Positions 15,813 through 24,554 are shown, counted from the stretch's first letter. The stretch is DNA of 34,633 bases from Moorena sp. SIO3I8 (GCF_010692325.1 NZ_JAAHHW010000049.1:9828-44460); one strand, 5' to 3'. Translations and numbers: made by a program. The notes: generated by a model not told the origin, from the sequence alone.

Positions 15813-16005
15813 CGTACTGAACACCCAGATGTCGCACAATCTCTCAAGAATTTGGAATATCTCTACTATTATCAGGGACGGTACTGGGAGGCCGACCCTG
15901 TTTTTGTCCAAGCCTTGGAGATTTTTGAACGAAAGTTAGAGTCAAATCATCCCAATACTATCGCTTGCCGCGAGAATCTTCAAAAATTGCGGGATGAGCT
16001 GACCT
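15812..16005 (+). pseudogene. 3' TPR remnant of the lipase-TPR gene
   Basis: The frame reads TEHPDVAQSLKNLEYLYYYQ, GRYWEADPVFVQALEIFE and HPNTIACRENLQKLRDELT to a TAG at 16003-16005. This is one TPR plus the usual capping half-repeat, homologous in style to the TPR at the end of the preceding gene. It is cut off from that gene by the palindromic insert. Confidence 0.7.
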
Positions 16006-16077
16006 AGGAAGGCAGAAGGCAGAAGGAAAGGAGAAAGGTTTAAAGGGATATAGCAATTCTCTTTCCCATGAGCTACA

Positions 16078-16118
16078 AAGAGATCCCCCTAAATCCCCCT
16101 TAAAAAGGGGGACTTTGA
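16078..16118. repeat. Dispersed hairpin repeat CCCCCTTAAAAAGGGGG
   Basis: CCCCCTT-AAA-AAGGGGG with flanks CCCCCTAAAT and GACTTTGAGG. I recall this as a common intergenic repeat in filamentous cyanobacteria. Confidence 0.6.
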
Positions 16119-16149
16119 GGTTGATAAGTAAAAAAAAATACCAATTAAA

Positions 16150-16216
16150 GTAGGGTGGGCAAAGTAATCTAATCATTAATACTCACGCATAACCAAACGG
16201 TTTTTGCCCACCCTAC
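16150..16216. repeat. Solitary copy of the GTAGGGTGGGCAAA hairpin unit
   Basis: GTAGGGTGGGCAAA (16150-16163) pairs perfectly with TTTGCCCACCCTAC (16203-16216). It is the same unit that forms the tandem array at 16487-16872. With the following array it flanks the small antitoxin gene. Confidence 0.85.
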
Positions 16217-16302
16217 AAGCTAAAAAATATAGCCTAGAGCAAGTTAATTTTTATGCTAGACTATAGAGGTTTAATCACCAGTATTGCAGTCAGTTTTTTC
16301 TG

Positions 16303-16485
16303 ATGACAAAAATAGAACAGATTCAAGCTGAAATTGAGGCTCTCTCTAAGGAAGATTTCGTGCGCTTGAGAGAGTGGTTTGCTGAAAGAGACTGGTTACT
16401 CTGGGATAAACAGCTTGAAGCTGATATCAGCGATGGGAAGTTAGATGTCAGCTGTCAGCCGTCAGCTGTCAGCCGTCAGCCATAG
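16303..16485 (+). pseudogene. Small antitoxin-like protein with repeat-replaced C-terminus
   Basis: A 60-codon frame starting MTKIEQIQAEIEALSKEDFV, then REWFAERDWLLWDKQLEADI. This N-terminal part is that of a common cyanobacterial addiction-module antitoxin of roughly 65-75 aa. After GKLD, where relatives continue with a helical toxin-binding tail, the sequence turns into CQPSAVSRQP, encoded by GTCAGCC/GTCAGCT heptamers. The usual downstream toxin gene is absent; a hairpin array follows instead. I infer an inactive remnant, although the N-terminal part could still be translated. No clear ribosome binding site is seen before the ATG. Confidence 0.55.
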
Positions 16486-16486
16486 T

Positions 16487-16872
16487 CAAAAAAAATAGCA
16501 ATTAAAGTAGGGTGGGCAAAGTCATCTAATCTATCAATACTCACGCATAACCAAACGGTTTTTGCCCACCCGACAAGCTTGTGTGTACAAAAAAATAGCA
16601 ATTAAAGTAGGGTGGGCAAAGTCATCTAATCATTAATACTCAAAACAACCAAACGGTTTTTGCCCACCCGACAAGCTTGTGTGTACAAAAAAATAGCAAT
16701 TAAAGTAGGGTGGGCAAAGTAATCTAATCATTAATACTCAAAACAACCAAACTGTTGTTGCCCACCCGACAAGCTTGTGTGTACAAAAAAATAGCAATTA
16801 AAGTAGGGTGGGCAAAGTAATCTAATCATTAATACTCAAAACAACCAAACGGTTTTTGCCCACCCTACAAGC
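16487..16872. repeat. Four tandem 98-100-bp hairpin units
   Basis: GTAGGGTGGGCAAA occurs at 16507, 16607, 16705 and 16803, each paired with a TTGCCCACCC arm about 55 bp later. The units are almost identical, joined by CAAGCTTGTGTGTACAAAAA. The second arm reads CCCGAC in the first three units and CCCTAC in the last, so the first three share a derived mismatch. The solitary copy at 16150 belongs to the family. Confidence 0.92.
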
Positions 16873-16918
16873 TGATAGCTGACCGCTGAATACTCCCTAC
16901 TGCTATCCCAACTTTCAC

Positions 16919-16993
16919 GGTGCGTTACGGGACGGGCTATCGCAACACTGGCTACGAGGCAGAAAATGAGGGCGAGCCCGTCCCTAACGCACC
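16919..16993. repeat. GTGCGTTA...TAACGCAC inverted-repeat element
   Basis: GTGCGTTACGGGACGGGCT (16920-16938) and AGCCCGTCCCTAACGCAC (16975-16992) are inverted repeats with one indel, around 36 bp. A MITE-like element of a type widespread in cyanobacteria. No gene is inside. Confidence 0.75.
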
Positions 16994-17005
16994 CTACGCA
17001 ACTGT

Positions 17006-17067
17006 TCCCGATTCCCGATTCCCGATTCCCTACTCCCTACTCCCTACTCCCTACTCCCTACTCCCTT
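17006..17067. repeat. Heptamer array CCGATTC / CTACTCC
   Basis: Eight or nine 7-bp units ending 7 bp before the stop of the ABC1 kinase gene. Confidence 0.95.
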
Positions 17068-17073
17068 ATCAAA

Positions 17074-18726
17074 TTACCGTAACCTTCCCGAACGCAAAAT
17101 ACTAACAATCAGCCACAATCCTAAAAAACTAGCAGCAGCAAACAGGATATTAGTAACCACAGAAATCTGGGGAGTTTGGCTTCCTGAGGCCACAATTGCT
17201 GCACCCACAATCAGGGAACCGACTACAATACTGAAGGAGAGTCGATTAGCGGAATCATCGATACTGTAACGTAGTTTGTCTAGCTCTGGGACGGTAATAT
17301 TCCACTTCAGGGTTTCGGAACTGACCCGGTTTAAGAATAATTCGATTTGAGAAGGCGATCGCAATGACAGGCTTTTGAGATCCAAAACCGTTCTCAGAAG
17401 GGTTTGTAATGGATTATCTCCCAGGAGTTGACGCCGAAACACTTCCGTAATCAGGGGGGTGATTTGGTCGATCAGGTTAATTTCAGGATAAAATCCACGG
17501 GTAACCCCTTCCAAGTTAGCTAGGGTTTTGGCATATAAACCCATATTACCGGGTAAGCGGATTTTATTATTGCGCGAGACTTGCAGTATCTCATAAAACA
17601 CTTCACTAAAGTTGATTTTGGAGAGGCTTCGGTTGTAATACTTGCGCAGCATGCGGTCATAGTCATTTTCCAGGCCAGATAAATTGACCGACTCACCGGC
17701 TTCAGATAGTTGTAGGGTTAACTGAGCACATCGCTTGCCATCTAAATCTACAATTGCTAAGAGCATCTCCGTCAAAATCTGTTGGCTGCGGGGGTCTAAG
17801 CGTCCAATCATCCCACAGTCTAATAAAGCGACGCGACCATCCCTCAGATAAAATATGTTTCCGGGATGGGGGTCAGCATGGAAGAAGCCATCGATGTAAA
17901 CCTGCTGGAAAAAAGCCCGAAATAACAGGGTGGTAATTTCCCGTCGCTGGGTCTGGGTATCTTTGCCCTCTCTAGTTTGTGATAATTGCGCCGATAGCAG
18001 AGGTGCCCCTTCCAGCCACTCAATGGTAAGTAGCTTTTGGCTGGTCAAATCCCAGTAAATCTTTGGTATCACTAATTGCTGGGAATCGAACCAGCGGCTA
18101 TTGGATAGATTACTGCGGAGTTTATCGGTATAGTTAGCTTCTTGGGTAAAATCCAGTTCTGCTTCTAGGGCAGTAACAAATTCATCGGCTATGGCAACGA
18201 TATCGTAAGTCTTACCAAATTCCGTCAGAGACACTAACTCTGCTAAGCCTCTAATGATAGCAATATCTTGGGCAACTATCTGGTCAATCCCAGGACGTTG
18301 CACTTTCAGGGCCACCTCTTGACCATTTTTGAGGGTAGCCCGATGGACTTGACCAATGGAACCAGCAGCAATGGCTTGGGGATTGATAGTCGTAAAGGTT
18401 TCTGAGATTGGCTGTGCTAGTTCTTGCTGTAGTAGGGTTTCTATTTCACTCCAGGCTACTGGTGGTACATTGGCTTGCAAGTCAGTCAGGACTTCCACAT
18501 AGGCTCCTGGTAATAGGTCGGGACGGGTAGACAGAAGTTGTCCTAACTTAACGTACACCGGACCTAAATTGATTAAAATGTTGCGAAGGACAGCAGGAGG
18601 GGGGAGTTGAGGTTCGTCATTATTTTTGTTGCCCGTTAGGAGTCCTCGCATGTAATCCCAACCGTTTCGGAAGACAACTTCTAGGATTTCTCGCTGGCGG
18701 GTACTGGTTTGAGTTAGGGAAAACAT
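17074..18726 (-). CDS. ABC1/AarF/UbiB atypical kinase
   Basis: A 550-aa protein of the ABC1 (ADCK/UbiB) family, ATPase-like atypical kinases that act in quinone and prenyl-lipid metabolism or thylakoid/plastoglobule biology. Motifs in order: KLGQLLSTRPDLLP (the KxGQ extension that covers the active site), AAGSIGQVHRATLKNGQEVA (Ala-rich loop typical of the family), VALKVQRPG (the Lys), catalytic HADPHPGNIF, then LDCGMIGRLD, where the usual DFG Phe is Cys. Two C-terminal hydrophobic segments (about 500-518 and 523-543) anchor it to a membrane. The start ATG at 18726 gives MFSLTQTSTRQREILEVVFR. Cyanobacteria have several paralogs, so I give no symbol. It is monocistronic by appearance, with repeats on both sides. 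Confidence 0.9.
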   Translation of the reverse strand: MFSLTQTSTRQREILEVVFRNGWDYMRGLLTGNKNNDEPQLPPPAVLRNILINLGPVYVKLGQLLSTRPDLLPGAYVEVLTDLQANVPPVAWSEIETLLQQELAQPISETFTTINPQAIAAGSIGQVHRATLKNGQEVALKVQRPGIDQIVAQDIAIIRGLAELVSLTEFGKTYDIVAIADEFVTALEAELDFTQEANYTDKLRSNLSNSRWFDSQQLVIPKIYWDLTSQKLLTIEWLEGAPLLSAQLSQTREGKDTQTQRREITTLLFRAFFQQVYIDGFFHADPHPGNIFYLRDGRVALLDCGMIGRLDPRSQQILTEMLLAIVDLDGKRCAQLTLQLSEAGESVNLSGLENDYDRMLRKYYNRSLSKINFSEVFYEILQVSRNNKIRLPGNMGLYAKTLANLEGVTRGFYPEINLIDQITPLITEVFRRQLLGDNPLQTLLRTVLDLKSLSLRSPSQIELFLNRVSSETLKWNITVPELDKLRYSIDDSANRLSFSIVVGSLIVGAAIVASGSQTPQISVVTNILFAAASFLGLWLIVSILRSGRLR

Positions 18727-18777
18727 TCGCTGAGGGTGGTTGAGTCATTTGGTTATATACTAGACTTCGCGGCAAAG

Positions 18778-18838
18778 TGGGGAATAGGGAGCAGGGAATA
18801 GGGAGCAGGGAGCAGGGAGCAGGGAATAGGGAACAGGG
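18778..18838. repeat. Heptamer array GGGAATA / GGGAGCA
   Basis: Eight 7-bp units between the kinase gene and tRNA-Phe. Confidence 0.9.
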
Positions 18839-18952
18839 GACAAAAATTGAAGCTGGATCGCACAAAAAAAAAATTTCTGATCTACTTGCCAATCCAGACT
18901 AGGTTTGTTAGACTTAATAAGGCGTCAAAAAAGACAAGCCAAAAAAAGACAA

Positions 18953-19025
18953 GCCGGGATAGCTCAGCTGGTAGAGCAGAGGACTGAAAATCCTCGTGTC
19001 GGCGGTTCAAGTCCGCCTCCTGGCA
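18953..19025 (+). tRNA. tRNA-Phe (GAA)
   Basis: 73 nt folding as a full cloverleaf: acceptor GCCGGGA/TCCTGGC (one G-U pair), D-stem GCTC/GAGC, anticodon stem GAGGA/TCCTC around loop CTGAAAA with anticodon GAA, T-stem GGCGG/CCGCC with TTCAAGT loop, discriminator A. CCA is not encoded. A direct repeat AAAAAGACAAGCC lies right before and overlaps its first bases (18930-18955). Confidence 0.97.
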
Positions 19026-19029
19026 TCTT

Positions 19030-19104
19030 CTTTAAATTGGGTGAGTTGCAAATTCTTGGGTTTTAGGGAATCGGGAATCGGGAATCGGGAATCGGGAATC
19101 GGGG
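19030..19104. repeat. AAATTGGGTGAG arm plus GGGAATC array
   Basis: AAATTGGGTGAGTTGCAAATTC (first part at 19033-19045) resembles the inverted arm at 9574-9593. Five GGGAATC units follow (19065-19102). Confidence 0.6.
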
Positions 19105-19145
19105 AAAAATCCTGTGTGGCTGATTGCTGATAGCTTAAATAGACT

Positions 19146-19658
19146 TCAATCCCACCAATAGCAAACAACAACTGCATCGCGATCACGTTGAATACCGTCT
19201 CCCCATAATGCCCCTTCGTATCGATATCTTAATCGGCGTTTGAGTCGGTAACTATACTCTTCGTTTGTGCCATCAGTTACCTCTACCGAGTCAGCTCGCC
19301 ATTTTTTACCCAAATCGATTAGTTGGGAAACTTTGGTATCTTGATTTTCTGCAAGTATGTATAGGGTATCTGCTGGATAGGCCACAAAATGAATAATGCT
19401 GCTATCTGGCATTGGACGATAGTTTGCCATTGCCAGCAGGGTATCTAGCAAACCACCAAAACTTAACCCATGTTCATCTGGGGCAAAGACTGGTTTGGTA
19501 AACAGAAAGCTTGCCCATAAATCTCTGTGCTTGGAAAGGTCAGTAATAACTTCTGGGCCATCAAACTCATTGAATCGGCGCTGCCAAACTAAAGCAGCAA
19601 ATAGTTCTTGGGGAGAATACGATTCAGCAAGGGATTGGATTTTAGTCAAGTCAAGCAT
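19146..19658 (-). CDS. Hypothetical protein, 170 aa
   Basis: I do not recognise the family. The protein is soluble, with no signal peptide or membrane segment. The N-terminal part is helical (SLAESYSPQELFAALVWQRR), the middle carries FAPDEHGLSFGGLLDTLLAM, and the C-terminal part is charged and strand-like (EEYSYRLKRRLRYRYEGALW), ending in VVVCYWWD. The ATG at 19658 is the first in frame but has no clear ribosome binding site. It overlaps by 8 bp a 20-codon stub (19713-19651) that directly follows a DUF433 antitoxin gene, so it may be translated from the same message. Confidence 0.55.
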   Translation of the reverse strand: MLDLTKIQSLAESYSPQELFAALVWQRRFNEFDGPEVITDLSKHRDLWASFLFTKPVFAPDEHGLSFGGLLDTLLAMANYRPMPDSSIIHFVAYPADTLYILAENQDTKVSQLIDLGKKWRADSVEVTDGTNEEYSYRLKRRLRYRYEGALWGDGIQRDRDAVVVCYWWD

Positions 19659-19713
19659 TGTTGTTATGAGGGGTTTTACCTCGCCTAACTTCTTCTGCGT
19701 AAAAACGTGCCAT
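19651..19713 (-). pseudogene. Possible toxin stub (DUF5615-like start) after DUF433
   Basis: Three bases after the DUF433 stop, an ATG opens a 20-codon frame, MARFYAEEVRRGKTPHNNNA. DUF433 antitoxins are normally followed by a DUF5615 PIN-like toxin, and such toxins commonly open MARFYADE. Only the first seven or eight residues fit, so I infer that the toxin gene was lost by deletion behind its start. The match is short and could be chance. Confidence 0.35.
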
Positions 19714-19716
19714 CTA

Positions 19717-20052
19717 CTAGGCTACCTCATTGCGCTCAATCGCTATTTCGATTTCATCGGGGTGAGCTTTTGCGTATACCCAAGCATTGGCTAAATCAGC
19801 AGCTGTAATTGTTGGATAACTTGTTAAAAGGTCACCATCACTGTATCCAAGACGACGAGCTTCTACAATTACCCAGACCGTAATACGAGTATTGGCAATA
19901 CAAGCTTCCCCCCCACAAACTCTAGGGTTTTTCTCAATTCCTTGCCAATTGTTTGTGAGACTTTGAGCCAGTAACTGAATAACCTGCACTTTTTCACTAG
20001 GGCTAAGGGCAAGAAGTTTTTGCTCTAAGTCTTGAAGTATCACAGAAGTCAA
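19717..20052 (-). CDS. DUF433 antitoxin-like protein
   Basis: A 111-aa protein. After an N-terminal helix region (LEQKLLALSPSEKVQVIQLL) comes the DUF433 domain: NPRVCGGEACIANTRITVWV, LGYSDGDLLTSYPTITAADL, AWVYAKAHPDEIE. DUF433 proteins are DNA-binding, VapB-like antitoxins of PIN-type toxins. The start ATG at 20052 is the first in frame. Here the expected toxin gene is not present as a full frame; only a short stub and then an unrelated 170-aa gene follow. It may be an orphan antitoxin. Confidence 0.85.
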   Translation of the reverse strand: MTSVILQDLEQKLLALSPSEKVQVIQLLAQSLTNNWQGIEKNPRVCGGEACIANTRITVWVIVEARRLGYSDGDLLTSYPTITAADLANAWVYAKAHPDEIEIAIERNEVA

Positions 20053-20150
20053 TCCTTTGCTATAAATCTGATCTTAGTATAATATCATGTTAATAGAATC
20101 ACTTCTCAAAAAATATACCTTACTTTTGGTAGGTAATCTTCCTCCTTATC

Positions 20151-20182
20151 CCCTGTTCCCTGTTCCCTGTTCCCTGTTCCCT
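20151..20182. repeat. Short heptamer array CTGTTCC
   Basis: Four to five 7-bp units between the DUF433 gene and the acnB terminator. Confidence 0.85.
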
Positions 20183-20221
20183 TTTATCTACTAATTATAA
20201 GTGTTCAACCAACCTTGATAT

Positions 20222-20266
20222 AAGTGATAAAAATAATCGGGTGAACCCAAAAGCTCACCCGATTAT
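20222..20266 (-). terminator. Rho-independent terminator of acnB
   Basis: Read on the minus strand, a 12-bp perfect stem (ATAATCGGGTGA / TCACCCGATTAT, 20266-20233) with a 10-nt loop is followed by TTTTTATC. It lies 25 bp after the acnB stop. Confidence 0.85.
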
Positions 20267-20290
20267 TCAGCTAAACTAAACTAAACTAAT

Positions 20291-22903
20291 CTACTTAAGG
20301 GTTCCCGCTGGGATGCCTAAAATATCTTCAATCTTGGGCATTTCTTCGATAGGAATCACCCGTCCTTCATCTTCAAATCCAGCGATTTGATCAAAATTCA
20401 AATACTGATACAAATCACTAGCAAAGGGATTAATTTTCTCGGCTACAATTGACTGATACTCTTCAGCGCTGGGAATCCGACCTAACAAGGCACAAGCTGC
20501 TGCTAATTCAGCAGAACCCAAATAGACTCGGGCACCTTTACCCATACGATTATTAAAATTACGAGTAGAGGTAGAGAATACGGTGGCTTTATCAGCAACC
20601 CGAGCTTGATTCCCCATGCACAGGGAACATCCAGGCATTTCAGTCCGGGCACCAGCTATGCCAAAGATACCGTAAACCCCTTCTTCTTTGAGTTGTTTCT
20701 CATCCATCCGGGTAGGGGGACAAATCCACAACCGAGTGCTAACAGGGGGTTCCCCTTCTAGGACTTTGGCAGCGGCACGGTAGTGTCCAATATTGGTCAT
20801 GCAAGACCCAATGAAGACTTCATCAATGCGATCGCTTGCGACTTCAGACAACAATTTCACATTATCTGGGTCATTGGGAGCCGCTACAATCGGCTCAGTG
20901 ATTTCATTCAAGTCAATCTCGATAATTTCAGCATACTCTGCATCTGGATCTGCTTCCATCAGTACCGGATTTGCCAACCATTCTTCCATCTTGGCCACTC
21001 GACGCATGATCGTACGGGCATCGTTATAGCCTCGTGCCACCATATTTTTCAGTAGGGCGATATTGGAACGCAAATACTCAGATACTGTTTCTACTCCTAG
21101 CTTAATGGTACAGCCAGCACAAGACCGTTCTGCACTAGCGTCAGTAAGTTCAAAGGCTTGCTCAACTTTCAAATCGGGCAATCCTTCTATTTCCATAATC
21201 CGTCCCGAGAAGACATTTTTCTTATTCTTCTTCTCTACCGTCAGCAACCCTTGTTGAATAGCCACATAGGGAATAGCATTGACAATATCCCGCAATGTTA
21301 CCCCTGGTTGCAATTCACCTTTGAACCGCACTAACACAGATTCGGGCATATCTAAGGGCATGACTCCCAAAGCGGCACCAAAGGCCACTAATCCAGAACC
21401 GGCAGGGAAGGAAATGCCTAGGGGGAAACGGGTGTGAGAGTCTCCACCAGTGCCTACGGTATCAGGTAATAACATCCGGTTCAACCAAGAGTGGATAATG
21501 CCATCCCCAGGACGCAAGGCTACACCAGCACGAGAGGCAAAGAAGTCGGGCAATTGTTTATGGACTTTGACATCAACGGGCTTGGGATAAGCAGCAGTAT
21601 GGCAGAAGCTTTGCATGACTAGGTCGGCACTGAAACCAAGACAAGCCAGTTCTTTTAATTCATCCCGAGTCATGGGTCCTGTGGTATCCTGGGAACCAAC
21701 TGTAGTCATGATCGGTTCGCAAGAGCTACCTGGACGAACACCCGGTAAGCCACAGGCTTTACCGACCATCTTCTGGGCTAAGGTGAAGCCTTTGCCTGTA
21801 TCTTCTGGTATGCTTGGACGGGTAAACAGGGGACTTGGTTCTAATCCCAAGGCTTCCCGGGTTTTATCCGTAAGCGATCGCCCAATCAGTAACGGAATCC
21901 GTCCACCAGCACGGACTTCATCGAGGATCGTATCGGGTTTGAGGGTAAAGGTGGAAATGACTTCCCCAGCTTGGTTAGTGATTTCACCATTGTAGGGATG
22001 GATAGTAATCACATCCCCAGTTTCCATTTTTGAAACATCGCACTCAATGGGCAATGCACCAGAATCTTCAGCAGTGTTGAAGAAGATCGGGGCAATTTTG
22101 CCACCTAAGATATATCCCCCAGCTCGCTTATTGGGAACATAGGGGATATCTTCACCGATATGCCAAAGTAAGGAATTAATTGCGGATTTCCGGGATGAAC
22201 CAGTACCAACAACATCCCCAACATAAGCCACAGGATACCCGTTTTGTTTTAATTTAGCAATAGTATCTAAAGCCGACGGTATCCGAGATTCCAACATGGC
22301 CAAGGCATGTAACGGAATATCTGGGCGAGTGGTGGCGTGAGTGGCCGGGGATAAGTCATCGGTATTGGTTTCTCCGGGTACCTTAAATACAGTCACAGTA
22401 ACTGCTTCCGGTAGTTTGGGACGCCCGATGAACCAAGCAGCATTGGCCCAAGCATCGATGACTTGCTTGGCGTAAGGATTGATATCGGAAATTTCTAGAA
22501 CATCATTGAAGGCATCAAAGACAAGTAATGTCTTACTTAGGGCAGTAGCGGCTTCGGCTACTAAGGTGGTCTGATCAGACTGGAGTAACTCAACTAGGGA
22601 TTGGACATTGTAGCCTCCGACCATAGTACCCAATAGGTCTACAGCACCCTGGGGGGAAATTAGGGGACTAGTGAGTTCTGCTTTTGCGATCGCAGTTAAA
22701 AACCCGGCTTTGACATAAGCTGCTTCATCCACTCCAGGGGGAATGCGATCGCGTAACATAGCCATTAATGCTTCTTCTTCCCCAGCTGGTGGATTTTGCA
22801 GCAGTTCACAAAGTTGGGATGTTTGCTCAGCACTTAGGGGTAGGGGAGGAATTCCTTTAGCTCCCCGTTCAGCTAGGTGTTCACGATAAGAGTTCAGCAT
22901 CAT
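20291..22903 (-). CDS. acnB: Bifunctional aconitate hydratase B
   Basis: A cytosolic TCA-cycle enzyme that interconverts citrate and isocitrate through a [4Fe-4S] cluster; AcnB also acts as 2-methylisocitrate dehydratase. At 870 aa the length is normal. Domains follow the AcnB order: N-terminal HEAT-like domain ([19 protein letters not shown]), the swivel domain ([37 protein letters not shown]), then the catalytic domains with [18 protein letters not shown] and [11 protein letters not shown]. The three cluster cysteines are visible in GSCMTNIGH and [10 protein letters not shown]. The start ATG at 22903 ([13 protein letters not shown] after a leading Met) fits the family. It is monocistronic with its own terminator. 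It depends on Fe-S assembly such as that encoded by the suf genes of this window. Confidence 0.97.
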   Translation of the reverse strand: MMLNSYREHLAERGAKGIPPLPLSAEQTSQLCELLQNPPAGEEEALMAMLRDRIPPGVDEAAYVKAGFLTAIAKAELTSPLISPQGAVDLLGTMVGGYNVQSLVELLQSDQTTLVAEAATALSKTLLVFDAFNDVLEISDINPYAKQVIDAWANAAWFIGRPKLPEAVTVTVFKVPGETNTDDLSPATHATTRPDIPLHALAMLESRIPSALDTIAKLKQNGYPVAYVGDVVGTGSSRKSAINSLLWHIGEDIPYVPNKRAGGYILGGKIAPIFFNTAEDSGALPIECDVSKMETGDVITIHPYNGEITNQAGEVISTFTLKPDTILDEVRAGGRIPLLIGRSLTDKTREALGLEPSPLFTRPSIPEDTGKGFTLAQKMVGKACGLPGVRPGSSCEPIMTTVGSQDTTGPMTRDELKELACLGFSADLVMQSFCHTAAYPKPVDVKVHKQLPDFFASRAGVALRPGDGIIHSWLNRMLLPDTVGTGGDSHTRFPLGISFPAGSGLVAFGAALGVMPLDMPESVLVRFKGELQPGVTLRDIVNAIPYVAIQQGLLTVEKKNKKNVFSGRIMEIEGLPDLKVEQAFELTDASAERSCAGCTIKLGVETVSEYLRSNIALLKNMVARGYNDARTIMRRVAKMEEWLANPVLMEADPDAEYAEIIEIDLNEITEPIVAAPNDPDNVKLLSEVASDRIDEVFIGSCMTNIGHYRAAAKVLEGEPPVSTRLWICPPTRMDEKQLKEEGVYGIFGIAGARTEMPGCSLCMGNQARVADKATVFSTSTRNFNNRMGKGARVYLGSAELAAACALLGRIPSAEEYQSIVAEKINPFASDLYQYLNFDQIAGFEDEGRVIPIEEMPKIEDILGIPAGTLK

Positions 22904-23069
22904 AGATTTACCTGTGCGCGGGCTTCATGTAAGACAATTGTTACAAAATATTGCCCTACCAGAGTGTGGCAAGTCATCAAAGCATCAAAAATCAAAGCAT
23001 CAAAAAAGCGATCGCTATGGATCGCCGTGTCTGATGTTAGAGAGTTGTGAGAGTATCTGGGTTAACTCA

Positions 23070-23492
23070 CTAGATAGGCTGCATCTGCTTTGACTCATCT
23101 TCTAGAAGCCTGACCAAATTCTGATCACCGTTAGCTTTAGCTACCTCTAGACGATGTTCCAAAGTTTGGCGCATCGTAGCCAGATGAACTTTTCTGCTCT
23201 CATTCAAGACTTTTTGCAGCCGGTGGCGAGCAATCGATGTCTTTGCCGCTACAGTAGAAATCGATTTAGCCATTGGTTGAGAATCAGCGACAGTATTAGT
23301 TACAGTTGCATTACCAGTGCAGTAAGAAACACCACGCCATTTCAGATGATTTACCGGTGGCGGTTCAGGCATGTGTCTGGGATAGTGAACTCTCCAATTC
23401 TGAGCCCGATAAGTGCCACCAATTTCACCCTCTCTCACTTCTAGTAGAGAGGGTTCAGCGTCGTAACTTACACCACGATACCTAAGTTTCAT
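23070..23492 (-). CDS. DUF4278 domain protein, 140 aa
   Basis: It begins MKLRYRGVSYDAEPSLLEVR, the DUF4278 signature (KLxYRGVSY), with EGEIGGTYRAQNWRVHYPRH and a second WRGVSY near residue 55. DUF4278 proteins are small, cyanobacteria-specific and of unknown function; some respond to stress. The C-terminal half (about 75-140) is a charged helical extension (SRKVHLATMRQTLEHRLEVA). The start ATG at 23492 has a strong GGAGGGG 9 bp upstream. A paralog lies 269 bp upstream on the same strand with a similar leader (ATCGGAGG), so the pair arose by duplication. Confidence 0.85.
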   Translation of the reverse strand: MKLRYRGVSYDAEPSLLEVREGEIGGTYRAQNWRVHYPRHMPEPPPVNHLKWRGVSYCTGNATVTNTVADSQPMAKSISTVAAKTSIARHRLQKVLNESRKVHLATMRQTLEHRLEVAKANGDQNLVRLLEDESKQMQPI

Positions 23493-23564
23493 ATCTATTA
23501 CCCCTCCGATTGACTAATAATAAGATCAGACTACTTTTTTCAATAGTCTTGAGTGCTTTGAATA

Positions 23565-23675
23565 ATGTTGAGTACTGAAATATTGAGTAATGAAATCTTG
23601 AGTACTAGAATGCTGAGTACCGAAATGCTGAGTACCGAAATGTTTAGTACTGAAATGTTTAGTATTGAGTAATAT
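23565..23675. repeat. Tandem 15-16-bp repeats between the DUF4278 paralogs
   Basis: Seven imperfect units of the form TTGAGTACTGAAATG, varying at a few positions (TGAGTACCGAAATGC, TTAGTACTGAAATGT). The period of 15-16 bp is unlike the 7-bp arrays of the window. Confidence 0.85.
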
Positions 23676-23761
23676 GTGATCAATGTTTACTCAGCCCTGA
23701 GGTCTTGACGCACCCAGCACCCAGCACTTTTTGACTCAAACAAAACTAGTTATACAAAGAG

Positions 23762-23944
23762 CTACCCTCTTTTATAGCTAACACCACGATAGGTCATGTT
23801 AGCCGATGATTTACGCCAAGGATTATGCTTAATCCGGTGAACTTTCCAGCTATGACCCCGGTAAGTTCCACCAATTTCCCCTTCAGATACTTCTAGGGTA
23901 GATGGTTCACTTTGATAACTAACACCTCGGTAAGAAAGTTTCAT
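23762..23944 (-). CDS. DUF4278 domain protein, 60 aa
   Basis: A 60-aa protein, MKLSYRGVSYQSEPSTLEVS, then EGEIGGTYRGHSWKVHRIKH and a second TYRGVSYKRG at the end. It is a short paralog of the gene at 23070-23492, without the helical extension. The ribosome binding site GGAGG lies 11 bp before the ATG at 23944. Function unknown; basic (many Lys/Arg/His). Confidence 0.85.
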   Translation of the reverse strand: MKLSYRGVSYQSEPSTLEVSEGEIGGTYRGHSWKVHRIKHNPWRKSSANMTYRGVSYKRG

Positions 23945-24351
23945 TGCTCGAATACCTCCGATTGGATTGCTTAATGAGATTGCTTAATGGAATTGCTTAA
24001 TAAGTTGCTTGGCCAAGAATTGCTTAATAAGTTGCTTGGCCAGGTGAGGAATTCTGTCTAAGGGTTAGGCAAGCCTGCCCTAGGTATTACTTTCTTGGAT
24101 TCTCTACGGCTGATCTACTTCAGGACATCTGAGTTGAGAGCCACTGAGCCGACAGAGACCTCAGTGTTTATTCAATTCCAATTTTTATTTCTGTATCTAT
24201 TTTGACACTTTTTTCCAAAAAAGTCAAATGTTAAGAAAAAAAAACCAAATTAGATCCTATCCAGTGATTCAGGTTATAGGCTAAGGAGGTTCTGACCAAG
24301 TTTGCTAGCTCCTCGGAAAGCACGGAAGCCCTCAACTACGCCTCTTGTCCC
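23945..24351. other. Non-coding stretch upstream of the HEAT-NACHT gene, first part
   Basis: ATTGCTTAATAAGTTGCTTG is present twice in tandem, followed by GCCA (23992-24044), after related ATTGCTTAATG units. The rest shows no gene, tRNA or clear promoter. An A-rich run (24234-24247) is present. Confidence 0.5.
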
Positions 24352-24395
24352 TAATACTCAAGAATTAATACTTAAGTATTAATTCTTGAGTATTA
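24352..24395. repeat. 44-bp perfect palindrome
   Basis: Every base from 24352 to 24395 pairs with its mirror around the centre CTTAAG; the left half runs from TAATACTCAAGAATT to ATACTT. It is AT-rich and lies about 300 bp upstream of the HEAT-NACHT gene. AAACTTAATATTCCT-like repeats follow (24403-24450). Confidence 0.9.
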
Positions 24396-24525
24396 ATGCC
24401 TAAAACTTAATATTTCTAAAACTTAATATTCCTAAAACTTAATATTTAAAACAGTAAGCTATCAGCGCTGCCTCCCCAAGACCGCGCTGCATCGCTCCTA
24501 AACTCCGAAACGTGAGTCTAGTTTA

Positions 24526-24554
24526 CTTCTGACTTCTGACTTCTGACTTCTGAC
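24526..24554. repeat. Heptamer array TTCTGAC
   Basis: Four 7-bp units, followed by GCTAAGCGTAGCGCTA, a short palindromic sequence. Confidence 0.85.

Noticed and set aside
16487-16872. CRISPR array
   Set aside because: The units are 98-100 bp, nearly identical throughout and joined without unique spacers; they are hairpin repeats.
18930-18956. Attachment site at tRNA-Phe
   Set aside because: A short direct repeat (AAAAAGACAAGCC) lies at its 5' end, but there is no integrase and no copy of the tRNA 3' end nearby.
24285-24345. Structured RNA upstream of the palindrome
   Set aside because: Some G/C-rich segments could pair (GGAGG/CCTC), but no known RNA family could be recognised.
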